Shown here one piece after another: positions 55,301 to 64,000 of a DNA stretch of 64,000 bases. The notes under the pieces are model-generated. The model had not been told where the DNA came from. It saw only the letters and a list, made by a program, of their open reading frames with translations, and made no database searches. The number at the start of each line of letters is the position of its first letter. Position 1 is the stretch's first letter. The position numbers were made by a program, and so were the translations under genes. The DNA is from Sergeia podlipaevii (taxonomy: Eukaryota > Euglenozoa > Kinetoplastea > Trypanosomatida > Trypanosomatidae). The stretch is taken from positions 1 to 64,000 of the forward strand of contig JASANZ010002179.1 of the NCBI GenBank assembly GCA_030849805.1, read 5' to 3'.

Positions 55301-57388
55301 CGGGGGAGTGGAGGGAGACAGCAGCGGCGGCAGCGCAGTGACTGAGGTTGAACGGCTAGGGAGCTTCTTCTTTTCCTTGAGAAGTGCGAGCATGTCTAGA
55401 CCTACTGAGGCCGCTGGCTGCATGACGAGGAGCGCCTCCTCCTCGGCTGATAGGGGGGCATCGGCTAGCCACTTGGGCAGTGCTCTCTGACTCAACGTCG
55501 CCGTCGCTCCCTCTTCAGCAAGCTTTACTGACTTGGCAGGAGTCTTGAGCCTCACACGTATCACCGCGCTACAGGCATGCCTAGTACTCTCACACTCCGC
55601 CGAGAAGGCAGATCGCGTGTTTCCATAGAGATGGATCATGGCGGAGGAGCTTGTGAGTATCTCGTCGATGGCGTCACTACCTCGCAATGCAACAGCCGCA
55701 GCTTCCGCAGCAGACGTCCCTCTATGAAAATCAGTCGCCGCCACAGCTCCATTGAAGCCACAGCGGCTGGCAGCCTCAGCTATGGCCTGGCGTAGTACTT
55801 GTTGCCAGTTGCCCTTAAGAAGCATCTCGCCATAGGCGTCCTCACTAGCGCCATCGGCGCTCCAAACCACCGTCCGCGCATCTGATGCTTCTGCTGCTCC
55901 CTGAGTCTCCACCCACGCAGCCATCCGTACAGCTGCCCCAGCACGAGTGCTCGTGCCAGACTCACTTTCGAGGAGAGCAGTAGAATCACCTCGACTCCCC
56001 TCAGCCTGCGCGTAACGTGCAAAGACATATTGCAAGTCCAATGGAGATACTTGCGGCACCTTCATTACTACTGCCGCTGCTGCTGTGTTCTGTTGTTGAC
56101 TGCTGCCTGCCTGCGAGTAGCGCTGTGCCCACTCCAGACACGCCCAGCTCATCTTCCAAGAGGTGAGACTGGATAGATAAGAGGGCAGCTGCGGCTGTTT
56201 TAGCAATGACGCTGACCCCCCTGTGCTCAATGCCTGACCGCTAGCCGGCTGAGCACTCGGACACAGAGGCACGGAAAGCACGTGTGCCTTCTTCTTATGT
56301 CCCTTTAACGCATTTCGTCCATGTCTTGACGCCACATTTGCGTGTGTATGCGCAGAGTAAGTTAACAACTCACACAGCCGCCTCCACTCAGCGCCGTTGC
56401 TAGGGTCAACGTCGTGCTGAATAAGCAGCGAGATGTACGCGGCTGCGCCGCGCCTCCAGAGACTGAAGTCTATCGCGTGTGCGGTGGCCAGTTCGTAACG
56501 CCGCCACTGATCATCACCACCACTGCTCTCATTCTTATGGCCCTCATTTGCACCAAGGAGTGCAGCTGCGATCTTCTCTTGATATTTCACAAAGACAGAC
56601 TGCCGCACGCAACTTGCGCGGTGGGAGACGTACTGCAACGCGAGCGCCTGTGCCCTGGCCTGTCGCCACTCTGAGCGTTTCATCGTGGGACGGAGAGAAG
56701 AAGAAAAAGGTGAAAACTGATAGGAAGTGTGCCCGGCAGTGCCTTCGCTATCTTCTCCCTCCTCCCCATCGCCTTCTTCCCCTACTGCTGCTTCCGCGAG
56801 AGACTTGACAGAGCCGGTGGATGCTAACAACGATGATGTAAGCACAACCCCACGCCGGGGGGCCTGGCGACAATCCCTACTGTGCCGCCGTTCTTGGCTT
56901 TGCGATCGCACGTGCTTCTTCTCCTTCTGATCTTTAGCGCTACGCTGGTACCTTGTTATGCGCTCCAGAGCCTCGACGAGCGCCTGCTCACCGCTTTTAC
57001 CTTCTTTTTGAAAAAAATCTGCCTTGATGTCATCCATAATTGAATGGCCCAGACCGCTGTTGCTGCTGCCATGCTCTCTTTTTATGCGGAGTACCGCACC
57101 ACTAGGTACCTCACTCAGCGCTGCTGCTGCTTCTGCTGCTGGTAGAGATTCGCAGTGATCCTCTCTTCTCTTGTTTCTCTGGTATAGAGGCCGCCGCGCT
57201 CTGCCGATATGCTGTGCTTTTCGATCATCATTATGATTAATATGCTTCTTGCCACTGCCACGATGGCGGTTACTATCATAGAGGCCTCTTCTCCGCCCAG
57301 AAGTTTCTCTGCGCAACGCCCGCTGCCACCACGACGAAGAGAGCGCTGACGGGGACCACGGCGAGCACAATCGATGGCGTCTCAACAT
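52340..57388 (-). CDS. Giant RluA-type pseudouridine synthase with about 1300-residue N-terminal extension (1682 aa)
   Basis: The C-terminal 300 residues are an RluA/RluD-type pseudouridine synthase, which isomerises uridine in rRNA or other RNA. Evidence: 'YGMTAVYKPAGMNCTLH' (the usual KPAG entry motif), 'GLINRIDVGTSGLVLVG' with the catalytic Asp in R-I-D near residue 1409, and 'VYYVEVELQSGRRHQIRQHF' then PLVGDTRY. The catalytic Asp is present, so activity is plausible. I start at the ATG at 57388 (MLRRHRLCSPWSPSALSSSW), an R/S-rich probable mitochondrial presequence; an upstream in-frame ATG at 57424 would add 12 residues. The N-terminal 1300 residues have no recognised domain, are rich in A, L and S with helical segments, and carry glutamine tracts. 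The synthase domain itself has inserts of Q/E. Family members in kinetoplastids occur in mitoribosome assembly complexes; a role there is possible but not shown. Confidence 0.85.
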   Translation of the reverse strand: MLRRHRLCSPWSPSALSSSWWQRALRRETSGRRRGLYDSNRHRGSGKKHINHNDDRKAQHIGRARRPLYQRNKRREDHCESLPAAEAAAALSEVPSGAVLRIKREHGSSNSGLGHSIMDDIKADFFQKEGKSGEQALVEALERITRYQRSAKDQKEKKHVRSQSQERRHSRDCRQAPRRGVVLTSSLLASTGSVKSLAEAAVGEEGDGEEGEDSEGTAGHTSYQFSPFSSSLRPTMKRSEWRQARAQALALQYVSHRASCVRQSVFVKYQEKIAAALLGANEGHKNESSGGDDQWRRYELATAHAIDFSLWRRGAAAYISLLIQHDVDPSNGAEWRRLCELLTYSAHTHANVASRHGRNALKGHKKKAHVLSVPLCPSAQPASGQALSTGGSASLLKQPQLPSYLSSLTSWKMSWACLEWAQRYSQAGSSQQQNTAAAAVVMKVPQVSPLDLQYVFARYAQAEGSRGDSTALLESESGTSTRAGAAVRMAAWVETQGAAEASDARTVVWSADGASEDAYGEMLLKGNWQQVLRQAIAEAASRCGFNGAVAATDFHRGTSAAEAAAVALRGSDAIDEILTSSSAMIHLYGNTRSAFSAECESTRHACSAVIRVRLKTPAKSVKLAEEGATATLSQRALPKWLADAPLSAEEEALLVMQPAASVGLDMLALLKEKKKLPSRSTSVTALPPLLSPSTPPQAHHVLRAVAAQEVEEGRDPLVVSSLAIQLRKRLRLLASLPAHLPKRLVTFGAEGGRRLGDSWNRKGESTGSSSSGNTQQLHPCLLRCPAREALPWILLGCLGGVLEDAACPHVDLAGVVEGGEDPCHVNSRRGSIGNGACKALAKLVEVVNVVSPTLFSLDGSYAAAHDYACELLVQLGSLLASEVVARRHREEATSVLETSASAVDAAYQAAITAMLKPPSYHAFYDQQVVVVPPCAATPSRTHRAAANEDQQSAQPSNEGSPVDEKEISKASCSLAIQARSIWAGLLLAAEGTHYQGPAGEGNLKESAKAVLVKEARQDVLPVQPLEVLGMREASQQRDPLGTAIISQALSALTSPSSPSHPAAAPPLLLMRFLADKANSLRNYHFSLYLEALARSQCALVELLGSIAEETALYGPPVLAPESVVSVLTCIILQTQGNVGKQGVCEALLRKENCNVLYFAVSADKAAAASSYLKGMYHSSFVVSVDDHDGCSSGPHTPQAQAEVQKGQEARGENRQWHVPIDGWDGATALLVGRSLRVISRHPTTTTERFFKTWIDNAGRGHCAYTVPPLRVHFMAVDVVKAVQFFSSINRNNSSSSSNDNNNKHTENDRNCNLPGIAKEVEQQQQQQAHVVARGLPYGMTAVYKPAGMNCTLHAGYSSLVHFLSHHLPWGSQQQQQQQQREQAGAAEAEAEEGERLANTRVPSHHQQGLINRIDVGTSGLVLVGDTPGTLHTGKSAALVLNRVRKRYRALVQHVSPIKLQLSASPPSSLSDFLRCVSEETWFLPSRGGSITGRVLAGGGGLISHGYLKQDTTTTPATALRHYGSLDRRSALTHFTVLEYFPRYEVYYVEVELQSGRRHQIRQHFAGIYHPLVGDTRYHPTAAAAAAAGKQKSSQARSRKHATARPEEWLVSNREMEDDVEAGDSCCEDAVAACSFGLQRPALHAYALDITGDGCSKDDQRVVVECGLPQDMKKALEFLRQRR

Positions 57389-58285
57389 TTTCTTTTTTTT
57401 CAAAAGAAAATCATACACACACACACACGCAGAGATATATGAGAAAAACTATCAAAGAAGAGCACGCTACTGTAGCATTACACCCCTTATTATGATTATT
57501 TTTGTAAAGAAAGACTACATTGTGTTTCATTTTGTTTATTATTAATCCCCCCAATATTGATCACACACAAAAAAAGAAGGAAAGAAATTAATAAAGAAGC
57601 AACACAAAACAGGAGAAAATATAGAAAGCATAAAAAGCAAAATAAGGGAAAGATATATACATATATATGTAAAGCACCTCTCACAATCATCGGTGTTTCA
57701 AAACAAACAAGAAGAGAGCGCACAAGTCGATTCCTCTTCCCTCTCCTCCTTCTTTCTTTCTTTCTTCCCCTTTTCAGATACGCTCCTTTCTCCCAATGAA
57801 GTAGAAAGTCGCCTTTCCCCCCACTAACCATCCTATACGATAGTTCTTTTTTTGTTTGTTTGTTCCGTGTCTGTGTTGAGAAACTGAGAGGCACAAATAG
57901 TTGGTCATGAAGACAATAATAATGATAATGAGAATCATCCTAAAGTTAGCAATACGAATCAGCAAATACTGCTTTTTGATGATAAAAAGAAGAAAAAAAA
58001 AAGAAAAAATGCGTAGCACACAACTCATACGCATATAGCGGATACGTACTGTATATATATAATTGAATATAGTAATAATAATCTTCGAAGTGATCGTTTT
58101 TAATAATAATAAAAAAGAAGAAGAGGAGGTTCTGAAGAGTTAGAAACAACAGCCCCTATATCAATAATAAAGCACCGCTCAGCTCTCACGAGCCTCATCA
58201 TGATATTCTCTTTCTGTTTCTCTTTCCATACATATATGTGCCCTTTTTTGCTTTCCATCTCTTTGTTCCCCGCACCCTCCTGCAC
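57389..58285. other. Intergenic region
   Basis: AT-rich spacer with A/T runs, (AAT)n patches near 57915-57930 and 58070-58082, and a CA run near 57414-57428. No gene or structured RNA is recognised. Confidence 0.65.
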
Positions 58286-59260
58286 TTAAGAAGCGTACTG
58301 CACTCCTTCCACCGGAACAGTCACACGCGCGCGCCATGCATGGTCAAGGTAGTTATAGGCCCGATCGAGAGGTGTACCCTTTACAGTGCTTGACAGAGCC
58401 CCTCCAGCTCTAGCCATAAACGACTCAAACTCGAGAAACTGAAAAAGTTTGTTATCCGTGCGTGTGTACACCTGCAGCGCGGTGGCGACAACGCAGGGAT
58501 CAGGAAGAGGCAGAAAGTACGGGGTATCGTTAGAGATGTCCACGGTCGGCAGAGCCACCGCGAGCTGGATGGAGACAATATCGTGCAGTGGGATGACGTG
58601 CTTGATGCTCTGATGCCCGGCTGCTGCTGGGGTGTCATCAGCAGTGTTGGTGCGATTTGCACCGAGAGCACCACTCTTGGCAAAGGCGTCGACTATTCTT
58701 GATGTTGATATAGGTGGCGCGGCACAGAAGCAAAGATAGTTCCGCGTGATCTGCATGTGCCCTGACACCTTGACACCGTTGCTCATGGCGTGGCAGCCGT
58801 AATCCACCAGCAATACCTCACCATCTGCCGCAAGCTCGTAGAACACACTGCGGAAGCGGTCATAGTTGCGCTGGTGCTCCAGCTGGCGCACCTGAGACTC
58901 CGTCTTTGCAGATACCTCTGCCGCGCCAAGACGCACATTCAGCGCAACCTGCTGCGCTGCCGCCTTGATGGAGGAGAAGATGCCCGAGGCGTTATGCTCA
59001 CCAGCTGGCTGCTGCTGCTGCTGCTGCTCTGCTGGAGCGAACGGATCTGATGTGGCGCTGGCACCTTGCTGTTGCTGTTGCTGCTCGCTTTGGGCTTTCA
59101 TACGTGTTATTTCTGTCTGTTTCGCCTCCCACAGCAGGCGGGCCTGCTCATCTGGCGTGGGGCCCTCGCAGGCAGGGAGGGGACGTGGTGCAGGAGGGAC
59201 GTACGTAAGCGGCATCAGCTCCGTCGTGCCAATGTCGTTCATGCCAGTGGTGTCTGTCAT
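58286..59260 (-). CDS. GRAM-domain protein (324 aa)
   Basis: GRAM domains have a PH-like fold and bind phosphoinositides or protein partners at membranes. The domain spans about residues 133-290: 'FRSVFYELAADGEVLLVDYG', then GVKVSGHMQITRNYLCFCA, matching the family pattern 'F...L..DE.LL..Y.C.L......GRLYIT..YLCF'. Later strands read KHVIPLHDIVSIQLA and KLFQFLEFESF. An A/T-rich insert of about 25 residues interrupts the domain. The N-terminal 130 residues are proline- and glutamine-rich with two Q tracts (near 59-64 and 78-83), then an amphipathic helix (GIFSSIKAAAQQVALNVRL). No membrane helix is seen, so peripheral membrane association is expected. The ATG at 59260 is close to a candidate splice acceptor. 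Confidence 0.85.
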   Translation of the reverse strand: MTDTTGMNDIGTTELMPLTYVPPAPRPLPACEGPTPDEQARLLWEAKQTEITRMKAQSEQQQQQQGASATSDPFAPAEQQQQQQPAGEHNASGIFSSIKAAAQQVALNVRLGAAEVSAKTESQVRQLEHQRNYDRFRSVFYELAADGEVLLVDYGCHAMSNGVKVSGHMQITRNYLCFCAAPPISTSRIVDAFAKSGALGANRTNTADDTPAAAGHQSIKHVIPLHDIVSIQLAVALPTVDISNDTPYFLPLPDPCVVATALQVYTRTDNKLFQFLEFESFMARAGGALSSTVKGTPLDRAYNYLDHAWRARVTVPVEGVQYAS

Positions 59261-61459
59261 GATTTCTCCTTTAAGAAAAAAAAAAGAGGTATATCCCTTT
59301 TTTCCCTCTTTTTTTTCGTTTCTCTTTCAAAAGTAAAAGTAAAAGTGAAAGTAGAAGTAGCAAACAACAGAGAAAAATAGACTGATGATAGCTAAGCGAT
59401 AAAACAATAAAGGAGGCAAAAACAAACAAACAAACAAACAAACAAAAAAAGAGAGAGCAAAAAAAAAATAATAATGTAGATCTAGTAGCAAGTTTGTGAA
59501 TGCTTCTTTTTTTTTTTTTTTTTTTTCTTTTCTTTGGCTAACTTGACGTGACGGAAACTTACGAATTTTGCGGCAACAAAAAGGAAGAAGAAGAAGAAAA
59601 AAAAAGAAAAGAAAAAAGAGAGAAAACCATAAGAGGGCAAACTCAGTATGTTGATCAGTCGCTTGCTACCCCACATAGACATATGCACAGAGAGCAGTAT
59701 AAAAGGCTTCAACCTACTCCTTCCTCTCTTATTAAGCACAAAAAAAAAATCAACAAAATGATAAAGTTAGTCATTTTTTTTTTTTTTTTTGAAAAATGTA
59801 AATATAAATATTTCACTCCCAATAAAGGAGTATCCGTTTCTATTTTCTTTTTCCTGTTTTCCCTCTTTTTTTTCCCTTAACATGGCTCCTTGAACTTGTT
59901 GACAGCAATTCATGCGCGCGCCAACCGGCACACAGTGATGTAAAGCTCATAGCTTCCCATCTCTCATCATTTGTTCTCGCTAAGAAGTTTCCCCAAGACA
60001 CATCTTTGAAAATTTTTTTTTTCTCGTGAATATGAACGTGTGTGTGTGCGCGTTTCTCCATGCGCGTATGCATCTGGCTCCATGAAACAACACCATAAAA
60101 AACAGATAAAAAAGAACAAAAAAAATGTAAAAAGTTCATTTCACACACATAACAAATATATATATACCATTCTTCACTCCAGAACAATATTTGATAAAAA
60201 GAGGTAGTACATGAAAGCTGTAGATTTATATGATACATAGCTGCCCCCCCTTTTTTTTAATATAAAAAAAAAATAGATATGCTCATGACCTCTTTATTTC
60301 TCAATACACACAAGTTTTCTTCGTACTCCTTCCTTCACCGCCTATCATTTCACACTGCACCCCCTCTCAAAAAGAGCATTTGTGTGCGCAAAGCAATAAA
60401 ATAAAATTTGATACCATGACAAGAACAATGAAAAAACAACAACAACAAAAAAGTAGATTAACTTTTCTTTTCATGGGAGAGCGCCGCGCCGCCCACCATC
60501 ATCTCTCATTTTCTTCTCCCTTCACTGCTTGCGCAATATATGTATATATTGACAATTCACACAACCTCCGGCTTCCATTTTGGGTATGGCCCACACATCA
60601 AGTTTTCTCTCAGGAAACCCCCTCAAAAAAAGAAGTCTCCGCTTAAAAAAAAAAGGTGATGCATAAACGTACAAAGACATATACATTCCTCTTTTTTTTT
60701 TGTGAAAAGAGAAACGAGAGGAGGAGAGAGACGGATACGAAAGAAAAGAAAGATATACGTAAAAAGAAAAGGAGAAGGAAGAGATGGAGAAATAGCAGAA
60801 ATAGAGGTCTAAAGCAAACACATACATAGCACATAGAACATACGTGTGGGGTACAAGGAGAAAAACAAACAAACAAAATAAAATAAAAGAAAACTCCCCC
60901 TTCACCCCCAGTTTAAACACATAGATCCAACACATGAGGTGTGGTAAGGCACATATATGAAGGAGGAGAGAATGAAAAAAAAAATAACAACAACAACAAC
61001 AACATCAACTGTGCACAGAAGCATGAGAGAGAGAGAGAGTGATGCTTGGCTATATCAAACACCAACATATATATATAATACTCAAGAGAGGATGCCAAAA
61101 AAAAAATAGTAAAAAAAAACGTAAATTGCAAACAAACAGAATGTAGGCCGCGTAGCAAACACATATATACTTTTAATGACATATATATAGATATATGAAC
61201 GACTCATAGCATAATAATAATAATAATCAGTACGAACAATAACTCGTTCTTATCTTTCCTTCTAGTTACATTTCCTATATTTCCCTCTACCCCTATAGGT
61301 GGTGTCGCTTGGACACGAAGGAGGAAGGGGGCGGGGGGCGGGGGAGGAAGCAACGTTCAAGTGCCGCTGTCTCGTTTTCATCCTTAAAATGCGAAACTAA
61401 ACAACAACGTCAGCAACAACAAGGGAGCAGAAGAGGTCCTCGTCTTCCCCCCCTCCCCT
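59261..61459. other. 2.2-kb gene-poor spacer of simple repeats
   Basis: It contains A/T homopolymer runs, long T-runs at 59508-59526 and 59776-59790, an (AAAC)n run at about 59420-59445, GAA-type repeats near 59580-59600, and CAA and TAA repeats further right. Short ORFs on both strands are compositional. No gene or structured RNA is recognised. Confidence 0.6.
59269..59289 (-). promoter_or_regulatory. Candidate trans-splice acceptor for the GRAM-domain gene
   Basis: On the minus strand, CCTCTTTTTTTTTTCTTAAAG ends in an AG 8 bases before the ATG. The tract is strong but the implied 5' UTR is unusually short, so a more distal acceptor is possible. Confidence 0.4.
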
Positions 61460-62203
61460 TTACCACTGACCACTACCGCGAGAGCTGTTGGCGCGGATCA
61501 TGTTCTGAGAGCTGTTGGCGCGGATCATGTTCTGAGAGCCGTTGGTGCGGATCATGTTCTGAGAGCCGTTGGTGCGGATCATGTTCTGAGAGCCGTTGGT
61601 GCGGATCATGTTCTGAGAGCCGTTGGTGCGGATCATGTTCTGAAAGCTGTTGGCGCGGATCATGTCCTGAGAGCCGCGCTGGCTGGCCATGCGGCCGTAC
61701 ATGCTATTCCCATTCTCCATGTTAGCGTCACCTTCTATGTTGTCCATGATGTAGAAGTTGCTGCGGGAGACCGACCTCTGGGGCACGCCGTCGTAGTAGC
61801 TGCCGCCCTCGATGAGGGGGTTGCGCATGGAACCGGTCATCGATCCAATCATGGAGGCGCTGCGCTTGCTGCGTGCGTCGGAGAAGGCGTCCTCCTGCAT
61901 CTTGCCGTGTGCCTCATCAAAGGCCTGGTGCATGGACCAGTACTCGCGCTCCAGTTCCTGAGACCTGCGGTAGCACACGTAGGCGATCACGACGATAATA
62001 ATAAGGATGAGAAGGAGCACAATGCCGCAGACGAGGAACACGAGCTGAAAGAGGTTGTCGTCACGATGGTCTGTGATGCCGGTGAATGTGACGGGGTTAA
62101 TCGTAAAGAGGGGGGATCGAGTGTTGATGACACCAAGGATCTGGCCGCCTTGCTTGGTGTAGTACACGAAGCCGAGGGGATCAGATTGGAGAGTGATACT
62201 CAT
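61460..62203 (-). CDS. Small single-pass membrane protein with 9-residue C-terminal repeats (247 aa)
   Basis: There is no cleavable signal peptide. A short N-terminal region of about 50 residues (MSITLQSDPLGFVYYTKQGG) is followed by one strongly hydrophobic helix near residues 52-77 (LFQLVFLVCGIVLLLILIII), then YVCYRRSQELEREY, so the positive residues favour the C-terminal side being cytosolic. The cytosolic part holds S/M/G-rich sequence with several possible phosphorylation sites (RSASMIGSMTGSM, RSVSRSNF). It ends in seven tandem copies of a 9-residue unit, [QN]-[DN]-M-I-R-[TA]-N-[GS]-[SF]. I do not recognise the family. The first ATG of the frame is used. Confidence 0.8.
   Translation of the reverse strand: MSITLQSDPLGFVYYTKQGGQILGVINTRSPLFTINPVTFTGITDHRDDNLFQLVFLVCGIVLLLILIIIVVIAYVCYRRSQELEREYWSMHQAFDEAHGKMQEDAFSDARSKRSASMIGSMTGSMRNPLIEGGSYYDGVPQRSVSRSNFYIMDNIEGDANMENGNSMYGRMASQRGSQDMIRANSFQNMIRTNGSQNMIRTNGSQNMIRTNGSQNMIRTNGSQNMIRANSSQNMIRANSSRGSGQW
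61480..61668. repeat. 27-bp in-frame tandem repeat, seven copies
   Basis: The plus-strand unit is GAGAGCCGTTGGTGCGGATC followed by ATGTTCT. Seven copies differ at few positions (GCCGTTGGT versus GCTGTTGGC, and one GAAAGC, one GTCCT). The unit is a multiple of three and encodes the 9-residue repeat of the membrane protein. The two variant types are grouped: TNG-type copies in the centre, ANS-type copies at both ends. Confidence 0.95.
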
Positions 62204-63688
62204 GACGATGAACTGTGTGTCGGGATTGATAAAAGTAAAAAAAAAAGTAGACGCCTTCTTTTATAGGTGGTACTGAGAAGAAAGTCCTTCAAATGTAAAA
62301 TAGTTTTGCGGGGTACTTCCTGTATCGCTGTTGCTAATGCAAAATAACAAAAAAGCTGAGTTCTCTTGCAACGTACCACCGCGAGGGTGAAGAGGACGTG
62401 ATAAAAAGGAGAGAAGGAGGGGGAGAGGGAGGGAAGCAAGTAAGTAGGTGTAGCGCATAGATAGAGAGACGCACGTGCTTTGATGGCAAAGTGGCAAGAC
62501 AGAGAGAGAGAGGGAAAAGCAGAATGGTCAGGGAGTCGCGCTGCTGAACATCGCATCGTTTCTGATCTTCCTCTCATTTAGTTACTTTTAAAGCTTTGAT
62601 GGAATAAAGTTAAAAGGTGTCCCCTTTTCCGAGAAACGACTAGACATGAATATAAACACATAAAATAATAGTAATGATGTATATACTAAGAGACTCTTTA
62701 GGTGTGCACATATCACATATACTCCCCATAAATACTAGGAAGAGTAACGCAAAAACAAAGAAAAAATAGCTACACAGGATCAGAACTTTCTTTAAATAAA
62801 CATATAAGGTCAGTATCTCTATTGAGCGCCAATTCCTTTTTTTCTTTTGGTTATGTTGAGCATTTTTGCTGTGGATGGCGAGAGGAGGGGGGAGGGGGGG
62901 AGAGAGAGAGAGAAAGAGAACACACAAGGCACTCCTCTGTTGAGTGATCTTACAAAACACGCATATACACAAAGAAAAAAATATTATATAAGGAAAAAGA
63001 AAAAAAAATAGAGACGAACAGTATGAAAAGAAAGAACGCCTTCTTTTGTTTTTTGCACATATGTACGATTCTCTCTCTCTCTCTTTGTTCCTTCACTGAG
63101 CACCCTAAGCACCCATAAGTACACATCTCGAAAAAAAAAAGGTTTTGCACCTGGTGCGAGTGTGTGTGCTCAGGGTAGTGGGTGTCATTGCTGGTCAACA
63201 GCGCACGCACCAAGACAGATGTGTGTCCTATGGCCTTATATATCTGCATTGCTAGTTTCTTTCCGCACCATTTTTTCACCACCCTTGGCATATATAGGTG
63301 CCCAGGGGGCTACTAAAAAGTGAAATCAAAGTCAAACAAACAAACAAGCAAAAACAAATATAATCTGATAGCAAAGCTGGCGCGCTATCATTTTTTTTTT
63401 TTTTTTACTGTAATTGCTGTTGCTCTGTTGGAAACATCTTTTTTTTTTTTTGGCAATATATATAGAAATATAAGGTGTAAAGTTGCTACGGACAAAAAAA
63501 AATTCTCAACAATTGAAAAGTAGAATGTAGAATAAGCTGCACTCTCAAAATAATAACAAAAAAACAAACAATGTAATGGAGTGCCTCATTTTCTTTCTAA
63601 TTCAAATTTGCTTTTGTTCCTTTGCTCTCATTCTTGAGAGCCCATAAATAAATAAATAAAAAATGAATACACATTGCACTGAGCTCTG
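62204..63688. other. 1.5-kb intergenic region
   Basis: It includes GA/CT runs near 62501-62514, 62905-62916 and 63070-63086, G-rich GGGGAGG near 62886-62902, A/T homopolymers, a (CAAA)n patch near 63334-63347 and an (ATAA)n run near 63645-63661. No gene is seen. Confidence 0.6.
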
Positions 63689-64000
63689 TTAAGTACTCAT
63701 TGATGATGCGCTATCACCATTTCCCGCAAAGGAGTCTCCATCGCTGGCAAGTAGCGTGTCATCTTGCGTGTACACAACAGGCTGCACTGCGTAGTCTACC
63801 TCTTCAGGAAGTAAAGGTCTCGGGGGCATAAGCGGCATCGCCGGTGGCTGTACTGACTGCTGCAGTGCCCTGTTTGGAACGGCGCCGATGGGATCAACGT
63901 CACGTGAGGTGTTCCCGCTCTTCTCGTCGTTGCTCATGTCCTCATCGTCGCGCACGTAAGGGTTACCATCTCTCTCACGCAGCACCATGGGGACGATCGG
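63689..64000 (-). CDS. Partial CDS at the window edge, acidic/proline-rich C-terminus
   Basis: The frame is open to the end of the window: the four codons before the Met at 63988 (P-I-V-P) are also in frame. So this is probably the C-terminal end of a gene that begins beyond 64000. The visible 103 residues are acidic and disordered, with a proline-rich stretch (PPAMPLMPPRPLLPEEVDYA) and a serine/aspartate-rich end (LLASDGDSFAGNGDSASSMS). Possible phospho-tyrosine or WW/SH3-like ligand motifs are of low information. No function can be assigned. Confidence 0.55.
   Translation of the reverse strand, partial: PIVPMVLRERDGNPYVRDDEDMSNDEKSGNTSRDVDPIGAVPNRALQQSVQPPAMPLMPPRPLLPEEVDYAVQPVVYTQDDTLLASDGDSFAGNGDSASSMST

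Noticed and set aside
60522..60935. 137-codon minus-strand ORF, hydrophobic
   Set aside because: Composition-driven (F, S, Y, V) from CT/GA-rich spacer, overlapping other spurious frames and without a plausible start context.

Overview
The window looks like nuclear DNA of a kinetoplastid protist, most likely a trypanosomatid. The genes are intronless and often very long. They lie in two large directional clusters, are separated by 0.4-2.5 kb of low-complexity DNA rich in poly-T, poly-A, TA, CT and CA runs, and are often preceded by a pyrimidine tract followed by AG, as expected for trans-splicing of polycistronic transcripts. The genus cannot be told from the sequence alone.

Layout: a plus-strand cluster (about 0.8-22 kb) carries four genes: a giant secreted/membrane protein of 4298 residues with C-type-lectin-like modules, a TPR protein, a glutamine/serine-rich disordered protein, and the APC10/Doc1 subunit of the anaphase-promoting complex. 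A minus-strand cluster (64 kb down to 23 kb) carries 13 genes, read from right to left: a partial gene at the edge, a small one-pass membrane protein with 9-residue repeats, a GRAM-domain protein, a very large RluA-type pseudouridine synthase, mitoribosomal protein uL29m (L47), a 1929-residue protein with two AMP-deaminase-like domains, an MECR/ETR1-like reductase, an unknown probable mitochondrial protein, an RNase II-type exonuclease resembling mitochondrial DSS1, an ARL5-like GTPase, a 2365-residue MYND-finger protein, a small basic protein, and a PhyH-family protein. The two clusters converge at 21.9-23.0 kb, a probable transcription-termination strand-switch region. It holds a 24-bp minisatellite that ends at the only ambiguous base of the window.

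The strongest unusual signal is a set of degenerate enzymes in the minus cluster. Both AMP-deaminase domains have lost the HxH metal motif and most other catalytic residues; the PhyH protein has Q and N exactly where the iron-binding H and D should be; the MECR-like protein lacks the active-site tyrosine and has an altered cofactor loop. At least six minus-strand products (uL29m, DSS1-like, RluA-like, MECR-like, PhyH-like and the unknown 303-residue protein) have N-termini or family identities pointing to the mitochondrion, so some degenerate enzymes may have been recruited as structural or assembly factors there; this is inference. The giant lectin-like protein, with a previously unnamed module repeated about 15 times, is the other main point of interest.
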